Positions 1 to 10,309 of a DNA stretch of 64,000 bases are shown here, piece after piece. This stretch comes from Brassica napus (lineage: Eukaryota > Streptophyta > Magnoliopsida > Brassicales > Brassicaceae). The DNA is taken from NCBI RefSeq assembly GCF_020379485.1, contig NC_063437.1, forward strand, positions 13,913,726-13,977,725, given 5' to 3'. Below the pieces are notes generated by a model. It ran no database searches. It was given only the letters and a program-made list of their open reading frames with translations, and was not told the DNA's origin. Every line of letters starts with the position of its first letter. Position 1 is the first letter of the stretch. Made by a program: the position numbers and the translations under genes.

Positions 1-846
1 GAAATCCGCGGATGATCTTCACTTGAATCCTTGAAACCACAGCTCGAGAGAGCTTTAAATAGTCTAAAAAGACGTTGAAATACCCTAGTGAAAGGGGTGG
101 CAAACCGACTGAGTCTAGCACACCCGTCAAACGAAAGAGAACAGCTCTACAACCGTCTTTGTTGCCTCGGGAGACTAGGTGAATCTCAATACATCCGTGT
201 AGCAAAAAGATCGGTAAGCAAGATGGTGAAGCAGTTGAAACTCTTTTCTTCTCCAATTCCATTGGTGACCTTGACACTGAAACGAAAAACATGGATGACA
301 TTGTTGGAGCTTGAGCAGCTGGGGTCAGAGACTTCATTAGAGTAGCTTGGTCAGAGAGAGTTGAACCATAAACTCCGGTTCTAGAAACCTCATCCGGAAG
401 AGCAAAGGATGTCGTAACCAAAGAGATGAGGCTCATCGTGACAGTTATTGGCTCGTTGGAAGTGACAGCGAACATCGACTTCCCCAAACAAACAATGACA
501 AGCAGAAATAAGTGTATGAATTGGACCTTTGGCTCATGTGCATCGATGGTAGAACCGATTGACAACTTCGACTTTGAGGTCGAGTTCACCTTCACAGAAA
601 CGCTGAATATGATGAGAAGTGATGATAGAGCAGAGGTTTTAACCGATCCAAGCCTTTGGACTTTGGCATTACCGTACGAGAACCAAAAATATTTAATCAA
701 ATCAAAACTTTGCAACAAGGCATCAACATCTTTCCTGTGTGGATTGTGTGGTCGAGCGTTTGGATCTGTTATGAGATGAGGCAGTGTGGACATAGGGGTC
801 GAGGTCTCTACAAGGGTAGGAGGCGATAAGATGCTCTTGCTGATCT
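1..846. other. Unclassified GC-richer segment, probably repeat-derived
   Basis: The base composition is clearly richer in G+C than the AT-rich DNA that follows. Neither strand gives a convincing protein: the open stretches at 88-345 and 426-779 are short, have no recognisable domain, and the first has no ATG start. The segment continues on the minus strand from the ORF at 847-1602 and may be the 3' part of the same unit. I cannot assign a family. Confidence 0.25.
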
Positions 847-1602
847 TCAACGGTGGGGTGGGGCTGAGGTCAGGCTGAGAAAGAGGACACTGATATTACC
901 GTATCGATACCCATAACTCTCATTGAAACCTAAGCTAAACCGCAAATCTGTACTGCGTTGAAAGACGGAGCTAATGGAGGATCTGCGGTGGGTGACAGGA
1001 GGTGGTACGAGCCTAACATCAACACATGACCTTGCAGTTGTCGGAGATGGCAAAAGATCTACTCGGTAAATCTTGTCTCCATAGAGGCCTTGGTGAGTCG
1101 GTGTTGCCTCGATGGGTACATTCCCGACATTATCAAGACCAGCAAGGTTGTTGACGAAGTTTGGTGAGAGGTGATGGTTGTAGCCGGAGGTGGTGGGCGG
1201 ATCTCGACTCCGAACTGTAGAAGAATCGATTTTACACGACAGAGAGCCGCCTCCTCGCCCAGACCGGCGAAGGTTCACCGCTGTGGTGGAGGAGTCTGAG
1301 TCGGAACAGCAATGAAAAGCGGCGGAGTCGGACGAGGCTGGGGAGCAGCAGAACGGAGAAAGGACGTAGATTAAGGGATCTGAAGCGGCGTGGAATGATG
1401 AAGGCGCTTTGGAGATGCGGAACCGAACAGATCTGGCGAGTCTACGCTCGGGATGAGTGGATCTGTTGGTTCCGCTTGGACAGAGAGGTGCGGCGCCGAG
1501 GAACAGAGGAGCTAGAGAGATGGCGGAGATGGGAGGAGTGGGAGTAGCAGTGGTGGCGAGGAGGCCAAAATTGACTAAGACGATGAAATAAAATGACGAC
1601 AT
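847..1602 (-). CDS. Hypothetical ORF, 251 aa, GC-rich, possibly transposon-associated
   Basis: An ATG-started open frame of 251 codons. The product is rich in Ser, Pro and Arg, starts with a hydrophobic stretch (FYFIVLVNFGLLATTATP) and shows no domain I recognise. The stretch 1603-1760 upstream on this strand is GC-rich and CT-rich like a leader. A TRIM/LTR-like repeat with a primer-binding-site-like motif lies further upstream on the same strand (1897-2400), so this may be the internal region of a non-autonomous retroelement rather than a host gene. High GC alone can keep such a frame open, so coding status is doubtful. Confidence 0.22.
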   Translation of the reverse strand: MSSFYFIVLVNFGLLATTATPTPPISAISLAPLFLGAAPLCPSGTNRSTHPERRLARSVRFRISKAPSSFHAASDPLIYVLSPFCCSPASSDSAAFHCCSDSDSSTTAVNLRRSGRGGGSLSCKIDSSTVRSRDPPTTSGYNHHLSPNFVNNLAGLDNVGNVPIEATPTHQGLYGDKIYRVDLLPSPTTARSCVDVRLVPPPVTHRRSSISSVFQRSTDLRFSLGFNESYGYRYGNISVLFLSLTSAPPHR

Positions 1603-1896
1603 GAAACCAAACAGACGACGAAGTAGATGAAGAGTGGGAGAGAGACCAGCGGCGACGCCGGCGAGCTCAGTTGCCGATGGCGCCGGGAAGAGGAACGGCG
1701 GACGACGCCTAAAGACTCGTGCCTGGGAGCTTTTTCAAACTAGGGCGAACCACAACTGAACACAGACTAGCTATTTTATAGCTATCTTCAAGTTTTCAAA
1801 CCCCTAGTGTAAGGTATCCATGAATATAGACATCTTTCATAAATAAGTGCAACTTTCATTTTTTTGAAATTGCACTTGTTCCTTTTCTTTTACGGC

Positions 1897-2400
1897 ATAA
1901 GTGGATTGGTCAATCTATCTTATGTATGACTATGGATCTACTCCAACTATAGATGTGGGGGACTCTGTCTCTAATATGTCCGCTCGAGATGATGGCTTTT
2001 TGACCATCGACCTCGGAATGTTCGGACAAGGATCGAGGACCAACTTTAGACTGAGTCAATGTGGATCGGGTTGGATTGCATGGATCGGGCTGTAATACCA
2101 TGTTAAGCTAGATGAGCTTCAAAGTTAAAACTAATTGGTGATAATTGGATTGGTTCATCTATCTTATATATTACTAGATCTCTTTCAACTATCGATGTGG
2201 GACACTTTTTCCCTAATAAGGATCCCTTTCAACTACCGATGTCAGCGACTTTGTCTCTAATACGTGCTCTCGAGATGATGGCTCTTTGAACGTTAATCTC
2301 GGAATGTTCGAGTAAGGATCGATGGTCAATTTTGGGCCTAGTCTATGTGGATCGGATTAGATTGCATGAATTGAGATCTAAATATTATGCCATTTTATTT
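1897..2400 (-). repeat. Two tandem LTR/TRIM-like repeat units with PBS-like ends
   Basis: Two related segments, about 1897-2106 and 2148-2392, share long stretches such as CTCGAGATGATGGCT, CTCGGAATGTTCG and TGGATTGCATG. On the minus strand the first begins with TGGTATTACAGCCCG and the second with a more decayed version. The plant initiator-Met tRNA primer-binding site is TGGTATCAGAGC, so these look like decayed starts of small LTR retroelements (TRIM or copia type). No coding capacity was seen. Confidence 0.4.
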
Positions 2401-2460
2401 TCAACTAATGCATGCAAACTATATACAAAAAGTGGAAGTCCATTTAATCTGATGATCAAT

Positions 2461-3982
2461 GAAGAGTTTATTTAGTGTTGTTTTACATTATAGTCTTTAG
2501 AATAAAATTTTTACAGAATAATAAACACCTAATATTAGTTTATTGTAACTTACAAAACAAAAGATATTGCATCATCAATAAATAAATTATATATGTTTGT
2601 CTGTCTTTTTTCAACGAAGTAAAAAACCAGAACATGTGTAGTTATAATGTTTAGGGTTTAGGATTTACATAAAATAATGAGGAATCGAAACCATATATGA
2701 ATTTAATGTAATTCTTAAATTATTATGATGTTTAGGGTTTCCGTGAGTAAGGTATTTCACACAATTTATAATTTATTTAACTGAACATCCTTTCAACTAT
2801 TACAATAATTTGTATCTTCCCAAATTGTGTTACTATTTTTTTTTATCTTATATATGCAAATCCCCTTATTATTATTTGAGGAACATTATAAAGAACTAAC
2901 ATTTACTTCATATGTTTATTTCAGCAATGTCATTTCGTACGTGGCAGCTCCACAAGCTCTCTCACATGATATATGCAAGAACCCTTAGTTAACTAGATTA
3001 ATTACGATATTTGCTATTGCTCATTACATTACAAAAATGAGATATACTATTAGATTCGTGACTAACAAAATAAATAACCTTACCACCCTAACATTTAATG
3101 CTTAAACGTTGACTAACAAAATGCATACCTACATGGAAACTACATACGCTTTCATTGTTTAAACGTAAGCAGCTTTGAATATACGCAACTATTTCATTAC
3201 GGGATAAGCAGAGATTCTTCGTAGTTTATTTCATTATCATGCATCATATAGCATTTTCTATATAGGTAGCCCACATATATATATTTTATTTTTGGAACAT
3301 TTTTTACTACATATATATAAATTCAATATAAATTTCTTAATCGCAAAATCACATTTTTATATGACTAATTTAAGAATTTTTATATGAGAAAGTTTAAGAA
3401 CTTTTTTAATACGTCCACATTTTTAATACGTCTAATATATTTTTTCAGAAGTCGATTACAATTTCAAATGTTCGTACACGTTAACCATGATTTATCATTT
3501 CCATAATTATAAATGTAATATACCATTGGAGATCGTTTTATTATATTTTTGTGTCAATACTGAGCATCAAAGGCACGCTACTTAAATACGTTGATACGTT
3601 ATTTGCCATAATTCCTGAATCAAATGTGAACTGTCGATCACGGATGAAATAAATTATTGCCAATCACCGAGAATTACGTGACAAAACATGATGGACGTGA
3701 AAAGAGGAGCTTTCTATATATGGCCTTTGACGGATTTGTTTTCTTTGCTGATTGATACGATATCATCACGACAAAGTGAAAACAAATATCTAATCGTCCA
3801 TATTTGATTCTTACTCTTAATTGTTCTGACCAGATCGAATGTAGCATTCCTATTTTACTTTAGCAAACATATCCCACTGCTATGTAACATGGCAAGTAAT
3901 ATATTCGCGCCTTATTTTGAATACTGAAATATCATTTTGTAATTAATGATATCATGCATACCCTATATCTAGGAGCCTTTCA
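2461..3982. other. AT-rich intergenic DNA, no gene seen
   Basis: I found no convincing open frame, RNA gene or terminal-repeat element in this stretch. The only long frame in the equivalent part of unit 2 (12104-12343) is broken here, which argues against coding. The counterpart is 10877-12400. Confidence 0.6.
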
Positions 3983-4132
3983 TATATAAATATTAAAGGT
4001 GTTATTCTACATCTCCTCACAATTGTCTCCTTCTCAAAACACTTTTAGCTTTACATTCTAGTAATCACAACAATTGTTTTAACTTCGTTGCCGACTTGAA
4101 ACCCTTTAAATGTATGTGGAGAGTGAAGGTGA
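3983..4132 (+). promoter_or_regulatory. Orphan promoter plus first-exon-like segment
   Basis: A TATA-like motif (CATATATAAATATT, about 3980-3993) is followed by a C/T-rich leader with ATCTCCTCACAATTG. An ATG stands at 4111, then a short open stretch ending in GAAG|GTGAGT, a strong splice-donor match (4129-4134). No matching downstream exon could be recognised before the MITE at 4520. It could be the 5' end of a noncoding RNA or of a gene whose body has been lost. The copy in unit 2 (about 12400-12550) keeps the same features. Confidence 0.3.
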
Positions 4133-4519
4133 GTATTGTTCGATTGTGGAAGCAATACTTTATAACATATAATATTTTTCTATGACTTTTAATTTTATAA
4201 TATCTACAAATTCAAAGTGATAATATCTTTAAATCTACTCTCACTCTGCATAGGGCGCGGATTATCACCTAGTCTTATAATAAATGTGGAAGCTCATTTG
4301 ATCCAATTACGGACCAACTTTTATTTCTTATTTTACATTAAGGTTTTGAGATTGGATACCACATGACACTAATTTTGCAAATTAATAAAATGATTGATAT
4401 AAATTTTCAATATGGTATAAATACAGTTGTTCATTACATAAAGTTTGTGAGATAAAAATAGAGATGCTTATTGTATATATAATACAACCAGAAAAAAATT
4501 GTCATTATTTTTTTATAAC

Positions 4520-5192
4520 TTATTCTTAGGTTCACCCCTTCAGGTGAACCTTTAGGTTCACCAACCAATAGGATTGTGTTATTTCATATTCAAAATTTTT
4601 TAAAAAAGGAAACAAAATATTTTCTCAAGCTATAAGTTATATTATATTTTTAAAATAAAAAGGTAAAAATAAGTAAATTAAAAAAAAAGTAGTAATTAAA
4701 AATATATATTTTTAACATCCTCAGCAAAATACTAAACCCTAAATCCTAATCCTTAATCCCTAAACCCTAAATCCTAAACCCTTGGGTAAACCCTAAACCT
4801 TTGGATAAATCATAAACTTCAAATCAAAAACACTAAACACTCAAAGGTTTAGGGTTTAGGGTTTAGGGTTGAGGATTTTAGGATTTAGTGTTTTTGATTT
4901 AGAGTATGATTTATTCAAGGGTTTAGAGTTTTCCCAAGGGTTTATAGGGTTTATGATTTAGGGTTTAGTGATTAGGATTTAGGGTTTAGTGTTTTGCTGA
5001 CGACGATAAAAATATTATTTTTTTAAATTCGTTTTTCTCTAACTACTATTTTTTTCTAATTTTTTTAACCTTTTTATTTTAAAAACATAATATATCTTGA
5101 CAATATTTTGTTTCCTTTTCTAAAAGATATCGAATTTGAAATAATGAAATCCTATTGGTTGGTGAACCTCTAGGGGGTGAACTTAAGAATAA
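4520..5192. mobile_element. Fold-back MITE with telomere-like internal repeats (unit 1)
   Basis: The left end TTATTCTTAGGTTCACC pairs with the right end GGTGAACTTAAGAATAA, and pairing continues through ACCAACCAATAGGAT / ATCCTATTGGTTGGT and long A/T-rich arms. The middle (about 4730-5000) has runs of AAACCCTAAA variants on one arm and TTTAGGGTTT on the other, so almost the whole 673 bp can fold on itself. It is non-coding. The right terminus has lost about 14 bp relative to the unit 2 copy. Superfamily not assigned because the target-site duplication is ambiguous. Confidence 0.8.
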
Positions 5193-5596
5193 CTCTTTTT
5201 TTATCTATGTAGAAGTGAAAGATACTGACTCCGCTATAAAGCTATGCATCATGTTTTCAACTTTCGATTGTTGGAACCAACTTTCAGTTTGTTGTTTTAT
5301 TTTATTAAAATACAACTGAATAATTAAGCATAAAATATAGGAAAATGGGTTAAAATAATTTGTAGAATATAGAAAATATGTTTTTGTATGTACTATCATA
5401 ATACAATGTAATAATAAATTACAAAAGGAAAATATTAGAGAAAAGATGTGAAATAATTTGTTGGTATATCAGGTATGTGTATATAGAGGAAACAAATACA
5501 AAAGTTGGCAAAATACAAAGATAGTCAAAAGAAAAAAAAACTTAACAAACAGAAACATTGAACATAGCGTGCTGATAAGACCGTCTTTATTTTTTG

Positions 5597-5640
5597 GTGC
5601 TATATATATCTATCTCTTTCTCTCTTCTTCTCCAACACAT
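5597..5640 (+). promoter_or_regulatory. TATA-box promoter of the putative MIRNA locus (unit 1)
   Basis: TGCTATATATATCTATC (about 5597-5613) is a good plant TATA context and is followed at once by a CT-rich initiator region (CTCTTTCTCTCTTCTTCTC). Transcription would be expected to start around 5630-5640, roughly 90-100 nt before the imperfect hairpin at 5729. This arrangement, with a stem-loop close to the 5' end of a Pol II transcript, is common for plant MIRNA genes. The copy in unit 2 is at about 14002-14045. Confidence 0.5.
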
Positions 5641-5728
5641 CTTACTCTCTCCTATCAAAATTTTCTCTTTTTACAAATTTCACCAGCTGTGCTTAATCTT
5701 TGGCAAACTTTAGTGGTTCCAGGTCACA

Positions 5729-5872
5729 CCTTTCAATTTACCTCGAAGCGATTCTTTTTCCGGAGAATTCTCTTCTTTTCTGGTGTGGTTACTAGCACCA
5801 TTTTGGTCATAACAGTACTAGATTAGAAGAGATTTCGACGAAAAATGAACCGCTTCGAGGTAGAAAACGAAA
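5729..5872 (+). ncRNA. Candidate MIRNA precursor hairpin (unit 1 copy)
   Basis: The 5' arm (about 5729-5787) and 3' arm (about 5812-5872) fold into one imperfect stem of roughly 55-60 bp with scattered mismatches and a short apical loop. Perfect core pairing runs TACCTCGAAGCG (5739-5750) with CGCTTCGAGGTA (5851-5862), and pairing extends below and above the core. A 21-nt duplex at 5739-5759 / 5841-5862 would have only about two mismatches, within the usual plant miRNA limits. A TATA box and CT-rich leader lie upstream. I do not recognise the mature sequence among the miRNAs I know. The overlapping open frame 5458-5826 lacks an ATG start and is not credible. Confidence 0.5.
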
Positions 5873-6092
5873 GATTCAATGGTTGATTAAGTGTTTATTT
5901 AGCATTCATACATTATAGTGATAGTTTCATCTGATTTTCTTCTTATAATATAATTGCATAAAAATGAAGAATCTTACTTGATACAATGGTCGATTAAGTG
6001 TGTATTTAAAATTTACACTCTATTTTTGGATTGAGTTCCATATATTGAAAACTTTCAGATAATGATGAGATATTTTAAAAATATAGTATGAT

Positions 6093-6530
6093 GGGAAAAC
6101 GGTCATTTCATACCCAACATGTCGTGATATGTTCAATTCATATCCGATATATATAGTCGTAATAAAACATACCCGAACTTTAAAAAATTTCAAATAACAT
6201 ATCTAACATTTATTTTATTGGCCAAATCAAACCCTAGTCGCTACATCAGCTGACACATTGTCTAATTTTGATGATCTAGATGCTACGTCATCTAATTTTA
6301 CTGACGAAGATACCACATATACATGTGGCATTTTTGTCAATAAAATTAGTTAGCGTAACATCCAAATCAGCAAAATTATATGATGTGGTATGATAACCAA
6401 AGTATGATTTGACTAAAAAATAAACATTAGGTATGTTATTTGAATTTTTTTAAAGTTTAGCACGGCCATATAAATCGAGTATAAATTGAACATATTACAA
6501 TATGTTGGATATCAAATGACCATTTACCCT
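6093..6530. mobile_element. Fold-back MITE, GGG..CCC termini (unit 1)
   Basis: Long inverted repeats: the left end from GGGAAAACGGTCATTT matches the reverse complement of the right end ending AAATGACCATTTACCC, and similarity continues for about 65 bp (ATATGTTCAATT on both sides). It is 438 bp and non-coding. Termini beginning GGG suggest a Mutator-like MITE, but no clear 9-bp target-site duplication was found. Confidence 0.7.
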
Positions 6531-7118
6531 ATTATTGTATGAGCAATCTTTCATCTTTGTTTTGTATTTCAAAATCCATATATATAACTATTTTACTAAC
6601 ATTCAAATATTAAAATAGATTGTACAACCAATGAATATTACTGTATTTTATTTTTTGTTTGCAAACTATCGACGAAGAGGTTATTTAGTGTTGTTTACTT
6701 TATACTTGGGATTCAGTTCCCATAGAATACAAATTTTGCAGAACCACAAAAACATATTTGATAATTATTTTCAATATGATGTAAATACTCATGTTTCTCG
6801 TAGCTTTTAAATCCCCCCCCCTCTTCCTGGTGTAAAAATATTAATGAACCCTTAGTCCAGTGGTTTAACCATAAGTATTAACCAGTGAGCTTCCAGAAAC
6901 TTTCTTAATTTTAATTTTTTTATATAGTATTAACCATAAGAAACATAAGGGTGTTTAATTTTCAAAAGCCATTAAACTTGAATTTATGGTAAACCAGGGG
7001 GTGTCCGCGCTTCGCGCAGAATATTGTTTGATCTTGAGCCGTCACCATCTATGTATTTTGTTTACTTTTCTAGTGTGCAGTGCTTCTCACCATCAATGGA
7101 AAAAAACTCACCTATGTG
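6531..7118. other. Intergenic, no gene; short GC palindrome
   Basis: AT-rich sequence without a gene. A short GC-rich palindrome (TCCGCGCTTCGCGCAG, about 7006-7021) recalls the 3' hairpin of Helitrons, but no CTAG terminus follows, so it is not called as one. Confidence 0.4.
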
Positions 7119-8110
7119 TAGAGCTGGAAATTTGAATCATTCCCCGCGGGCCCCGCCTCGTTTGACCCACCGCGGGGCGGGTGCGGGTTGAACCATTTGA
7201 AATTTTTAAATCGCGGGTGCGGGTTCGGGGCGAGATTATATTGAGCGGGACGGGTGTGGGTCAGCCAATATTATCTGATATTTATTATAGATCAAACATA
7301 TTAGTTCCATGTTGTGCAGTTGTTTCTTACGGTGTTGTATGTTATTTCGGTCAATATTAATCCTCTTTTTCCTTAGATTTTGGCTAAGGTAATTATAAAA
7401 CTGCATTCTCATTGGGTTGAGTCAGAGTTTAGTTGTCATTGATGTTGTTTTCCTCGTCGTTGGTTTGCCGTCGATAGTCTCTGCTCGTCTTGGTTTTTAA
7501 AATCTGGTTTTTGGTGATCTTACTTCTATGCTTTTTTTCGTAGCTCGATGATGGCTCCACGGTTTGTTGATTTCATTTTGTCTATTTTTATCTTTTTTCT
7601 CTCATCTCGTTGCACCTTTCATCGCTGATCACGTCTTTGGTGGCTCTCCCTTTTGCCATATTTGCTACTCCAGGTTTAGATAGTGTTTTTCTCTATATAT
7701 GCTTTGTGCACTTAGAAGGTTATTTATGTTCTCAAGCTTAAGCTTTAGTTTCTCAGTGGTTGGCTTCCATTCTCTCCCGCTCAGATTATTTATCTTCTTC
7801 TCATGTATCTCTTGGTGTAGGTGTGATGAGTTAGTCTTTTGAAGCTTTGGTTTCTTCTATTCAGAGTTTTGTGGTTCTTCGCTGGCATGGACGCTTTGTA
7901 TGTGCTTGTTTAGTTTGTGAAGTGCTCCTTATCTTTTAGCTGGTGGTTGTGCTTCCGGTGCTTTAGACATGCGTCTTTTTGTTTCGTGGTGACTTTGCTC
8001 TTCAGATAATTATTCTTTCTCTGATCCGCTTTTTTGGCTTTTTGCGCTGGTGCTTGATCATGATCCTTTGTGTTCTGGAGATTGATTTGTCTCATATTTT
8101 ATCTTTTTAT
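7119..8110. repeat. hAT-type terminus and T/G-rich retroelement-like remnant (unit 1)
   Basis: TAGAGCTGGAAATTTGAA at 7119 followed by CCCCGCGGGCCCC and several GGGTGCGGG motifs resembles the subterminal region of hAT elements, such as the block at 55471. No partner terminus was found. From about 7430 to 8110 the sequence is T/G-rich and non-coding. It looks like the untranslated part of a retroelement or a decayed transcript. The counterpart in unit 2 starts at 15522. Confidence 0.35.
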
Positions 8111-9078
8111 CTTTTTGTGACATATGCTTATTTTAGCCAAGACATTCTATGGTAAGATGAGATAGGCTATCTTTTTTGTTGACTTTTTTTCAGCTTCAAA
8201 CATTCATTGAGTTAGTTTTAATATGGTATTTTGCTCTCTTTTTTAATGACCATGGAAGTTTTATGTTTAGATTATATATTGCATTCTAATTTCTTTTTAT
8301 TAGTTTGGTCATTTTATATTTTTAATAGTTAAATAAATATATAATTTGTAAATTAAATAATAGAAAATGGTAAAAAGTAATAAAATAACAAAAGTTTATG
8401 TTATTTTTAGTTGTGGATAAATTAAATATGTAAAATAAATTTCTATTTTTTTATTCATCTTGAATTTTAGTGAACAATAAAATAGATTACCAAACTTCAT
8501 ACGATAACAATTAGTGCGAAAAAAATTAGATAGTACATCATTAGAAAATACTTAGCGAAATTGCAATAATCTAAAGAAGAAAGACCTAAAATGTAAAAAA
8601 AAAATATGGATAACACGTGTTGAAAAACCCTCATGTCACTTGTTAGAAGAAGGAAAAACGCCAACTATATATATATATATAGATGAACAACAATAAGGTT
8701 TTCCATTTTTAGGAAATTTCCTAGTTAATCAGTTTCTGAAAGTTTTTTTTCTTTTTTTTTTTGCTAAAAAGTTTCTGAAAGTTTCCTTCAATAACAGGAA
8801 ATTACGTTTGTGAGAAGTTAACCAATCTCCACCGTTGTAGTAATCCCTAAAATCTGTAGAAAATAGAAATTGAGATTTTCTCCCACTTGAATCGTTCACA
8901 AACTAAGAAACAATTATCTCGGTCAACCAATCTCTTCTTTATTTTTCGTTGGTTTTCAAAATCGGACCGTTACGGAAAAGAACTCAGAGAAGTCGTTACC
9001 GCATGAAGAGCATCACAGTTTAAAAAGTGTTTACACATATCTTTCTCTTTTATCTGGTTTTAGGCTTCTTTACTTTTC
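8111..9078. promoter_or_regulatory. Upstream region of F-box gene copy 1
   Basis: AT-rich, no other gene seen. A (TA)n tract lies at about 8667-8682. Close to the gene is AGGGTTTAGGGTTC (about 9079-9092), a telo-box-like motif, within the probable leader. The same layout precedes copy 2 at 17483-17496. Confidence 0.4.
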
Positions 9079-9112
9079 TAGGGTTTAGGGTTCAAGTTTC
9101 GAAAATAACAGT

Positions 9113-10309
9113 ATGTTTCCATTACCAAACATGGAAGAACCTGCCGCTAAAAAGAAGAGATCATCAGCGTTATTGCCAGACTGGTCTCAGCTCCCTAAAG
9201 AGCTACTTGAGATTATCACCGACAATGTGAACTGTTTCGATATTGTTCATGCTCGCTCTGTTTGCACCTCGTGGCGATCCTCGTTTCCCTTTCCTTCTTG
9301 CCTTTTACGCTCCAGTTACTCTCTTCCCACTTTCGATAAGCTCTCCCTCGAGACAAACGAAGAAGGCACGTACGTCCTCGGGAAGATCCCTTATTTCCTC
9401 TTCAGAGTCCGAGCTCTTACTGCTGAGTCGCCTTCCGAGTATTTCTTTGGAGGGATAGGACGAGATGAGTCAGAGGAGCTTCCATGTCCTATTCAGTGCT
9501 CAGTGAAAGTGAAGATTCAAGGATCTGACCCAACCTTGATGAAGATGAATGATTGCCAGATCTTTCCTCTAGGCCATCAGTACAAAATGTTCGGTTGGGA
9601 ACTTAAAGATTACAGAGGTGTTGCGTTTCTTCCGCTCTACAAGGAAGGACGTGGAGGAGAATTCGTTGTGCTTCTCAACTACTATTATGGAAAGCTAATG
9701 GTGTTAACAAGTGTGGAAATGAAGTGGAAACGGTTTGAGAAACTTTCAGAGACTTTATGCTCGAATGTGGTCACTTTCAGAGGTCGATTTTACGTATCTT
9801 TTCTTAGCAGAAGAACCGTTGTTGGTATCGACCCTCATTCGCTGGAGGTGACTGACCTGATGCCCTTACCACAAAGTGGTTTAAACTTTCTGGTTCCATC
9901 TGGCGACGATGAGCTTTTCCTGGTTGAGGTAATGGTACCGTCTGGGGACTTCGATTTTAACCGGTTCACATGTAACGTTAGTAGGCTAGATGAGAAGGCT
10001 GGTAAATGGGTCAAGGTCAGTGATTTGGGAGACCGTGTCTTGGTTATTGCACGCTTGGGAAATGTCTCATTCTCGGCTAAAGAGCTTCCTGATGGGTGTG
10101 GTGTGAGTGGGAACTCAATTGTGTTCACCAATTGGCCACAAGATGTAACATTATTCTATAAATATGGACCATACAAAGGAAGTGCGGAAGAGCTTCCTGA
10201 TGGGTATGGTGTGAATGGGAACATCAAGACTGTTTGGAGAACCTCAAGAGAGAATAGTGGGGTGATCCTCAACACATTTCCGGTTGTGGCTCTCCGGGTT
10301 GAGCGCTAA
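9113..10309 (+). CDS. F-box protein with DUF295 domain, copy 1 (398 aa)
   Basis: Intact single-exon gene. F-box proteins of this group bind SKP1/ASK and act as substrate adaptors of SCF ubiquitin ligases. The F-box is at about residues 21-60 (WSQLPKELLEIITDNV...VHARSVCTSWRSSF), followed by a DUF295-type C-terminal region with the YFFGGIGRDES, GWELKDYRGVAFLPLYK and FRGRFYVSFLSRRTVVGID stretches. The first ATG (MFPLPNMEEP) is used here; the ATG six codons on is equally possible. A 34-bp internal direct repeat (about 10080-10113 and 10189-10222) duplicates the ELPDG.GV.GN motif. The 3' copy at 17517 differs by 8 amino acids. Domain architecture is like SKIP23 and AMR1 of Arabidopsis; the substrate is unknown. 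Confidence 0.9.
   Translation: MFPLPNMEEPAAKKKRSSALLPDWSQLPKELLEIITDNVNCFDIVHARSVCTSWRSSFPFPSCLLRSSYSLPTFDKLSLETNEEGTYVLGKIPYFLFRVRALTAESPSEYFFGGIGRDESEELPCPIQCSVKVKIQGSDPTLMKMNDCQIFPLGHQYKMFGWELKDYRGVAFLPLYKEGRGGEFVVLLNYYYGKLMVLTSVEMKWKRFEKLSETLCSNVVTFRGRFYVSFLSRRTVVGIDPHSLEVTDLMPLPQSGLNFLVPSGDDELFLVEVMVPSGDFDFNRFTCNVSRLDEKAGKWVKVSDLGDRVLVIARLGNVSFSAKELPDGCGVSGNSIVFTNWPQDVTLFYKYGPYKGSAEELPDGYGVNGNIKTVWRTSRENSGVILNTFPVVALRVER

Noticed and set aside
3655..3930. Coding fragment matching the 79-codon frame at 12104-12343 of unit 2
   Set aside because: The frame is broken in unit 1 by point changes, and the product has no domain; a chance frame is more likely.
5458..5826. 122-codon frame in the first tandem unit (copy at 13863-14231)
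   Set aside because: It begins with TTG, crosses the TATA box, CT-rich leader and the hairpin, and has no domain. It is better explained as noncoding promoter plus stem-loop.
7006..7021. Helitron 3' hairpin (TCCGCGCTTCGCGCAG)
   Set aside because: No CTAG terminus or A/T insertion site follows; left as a palindrome only.
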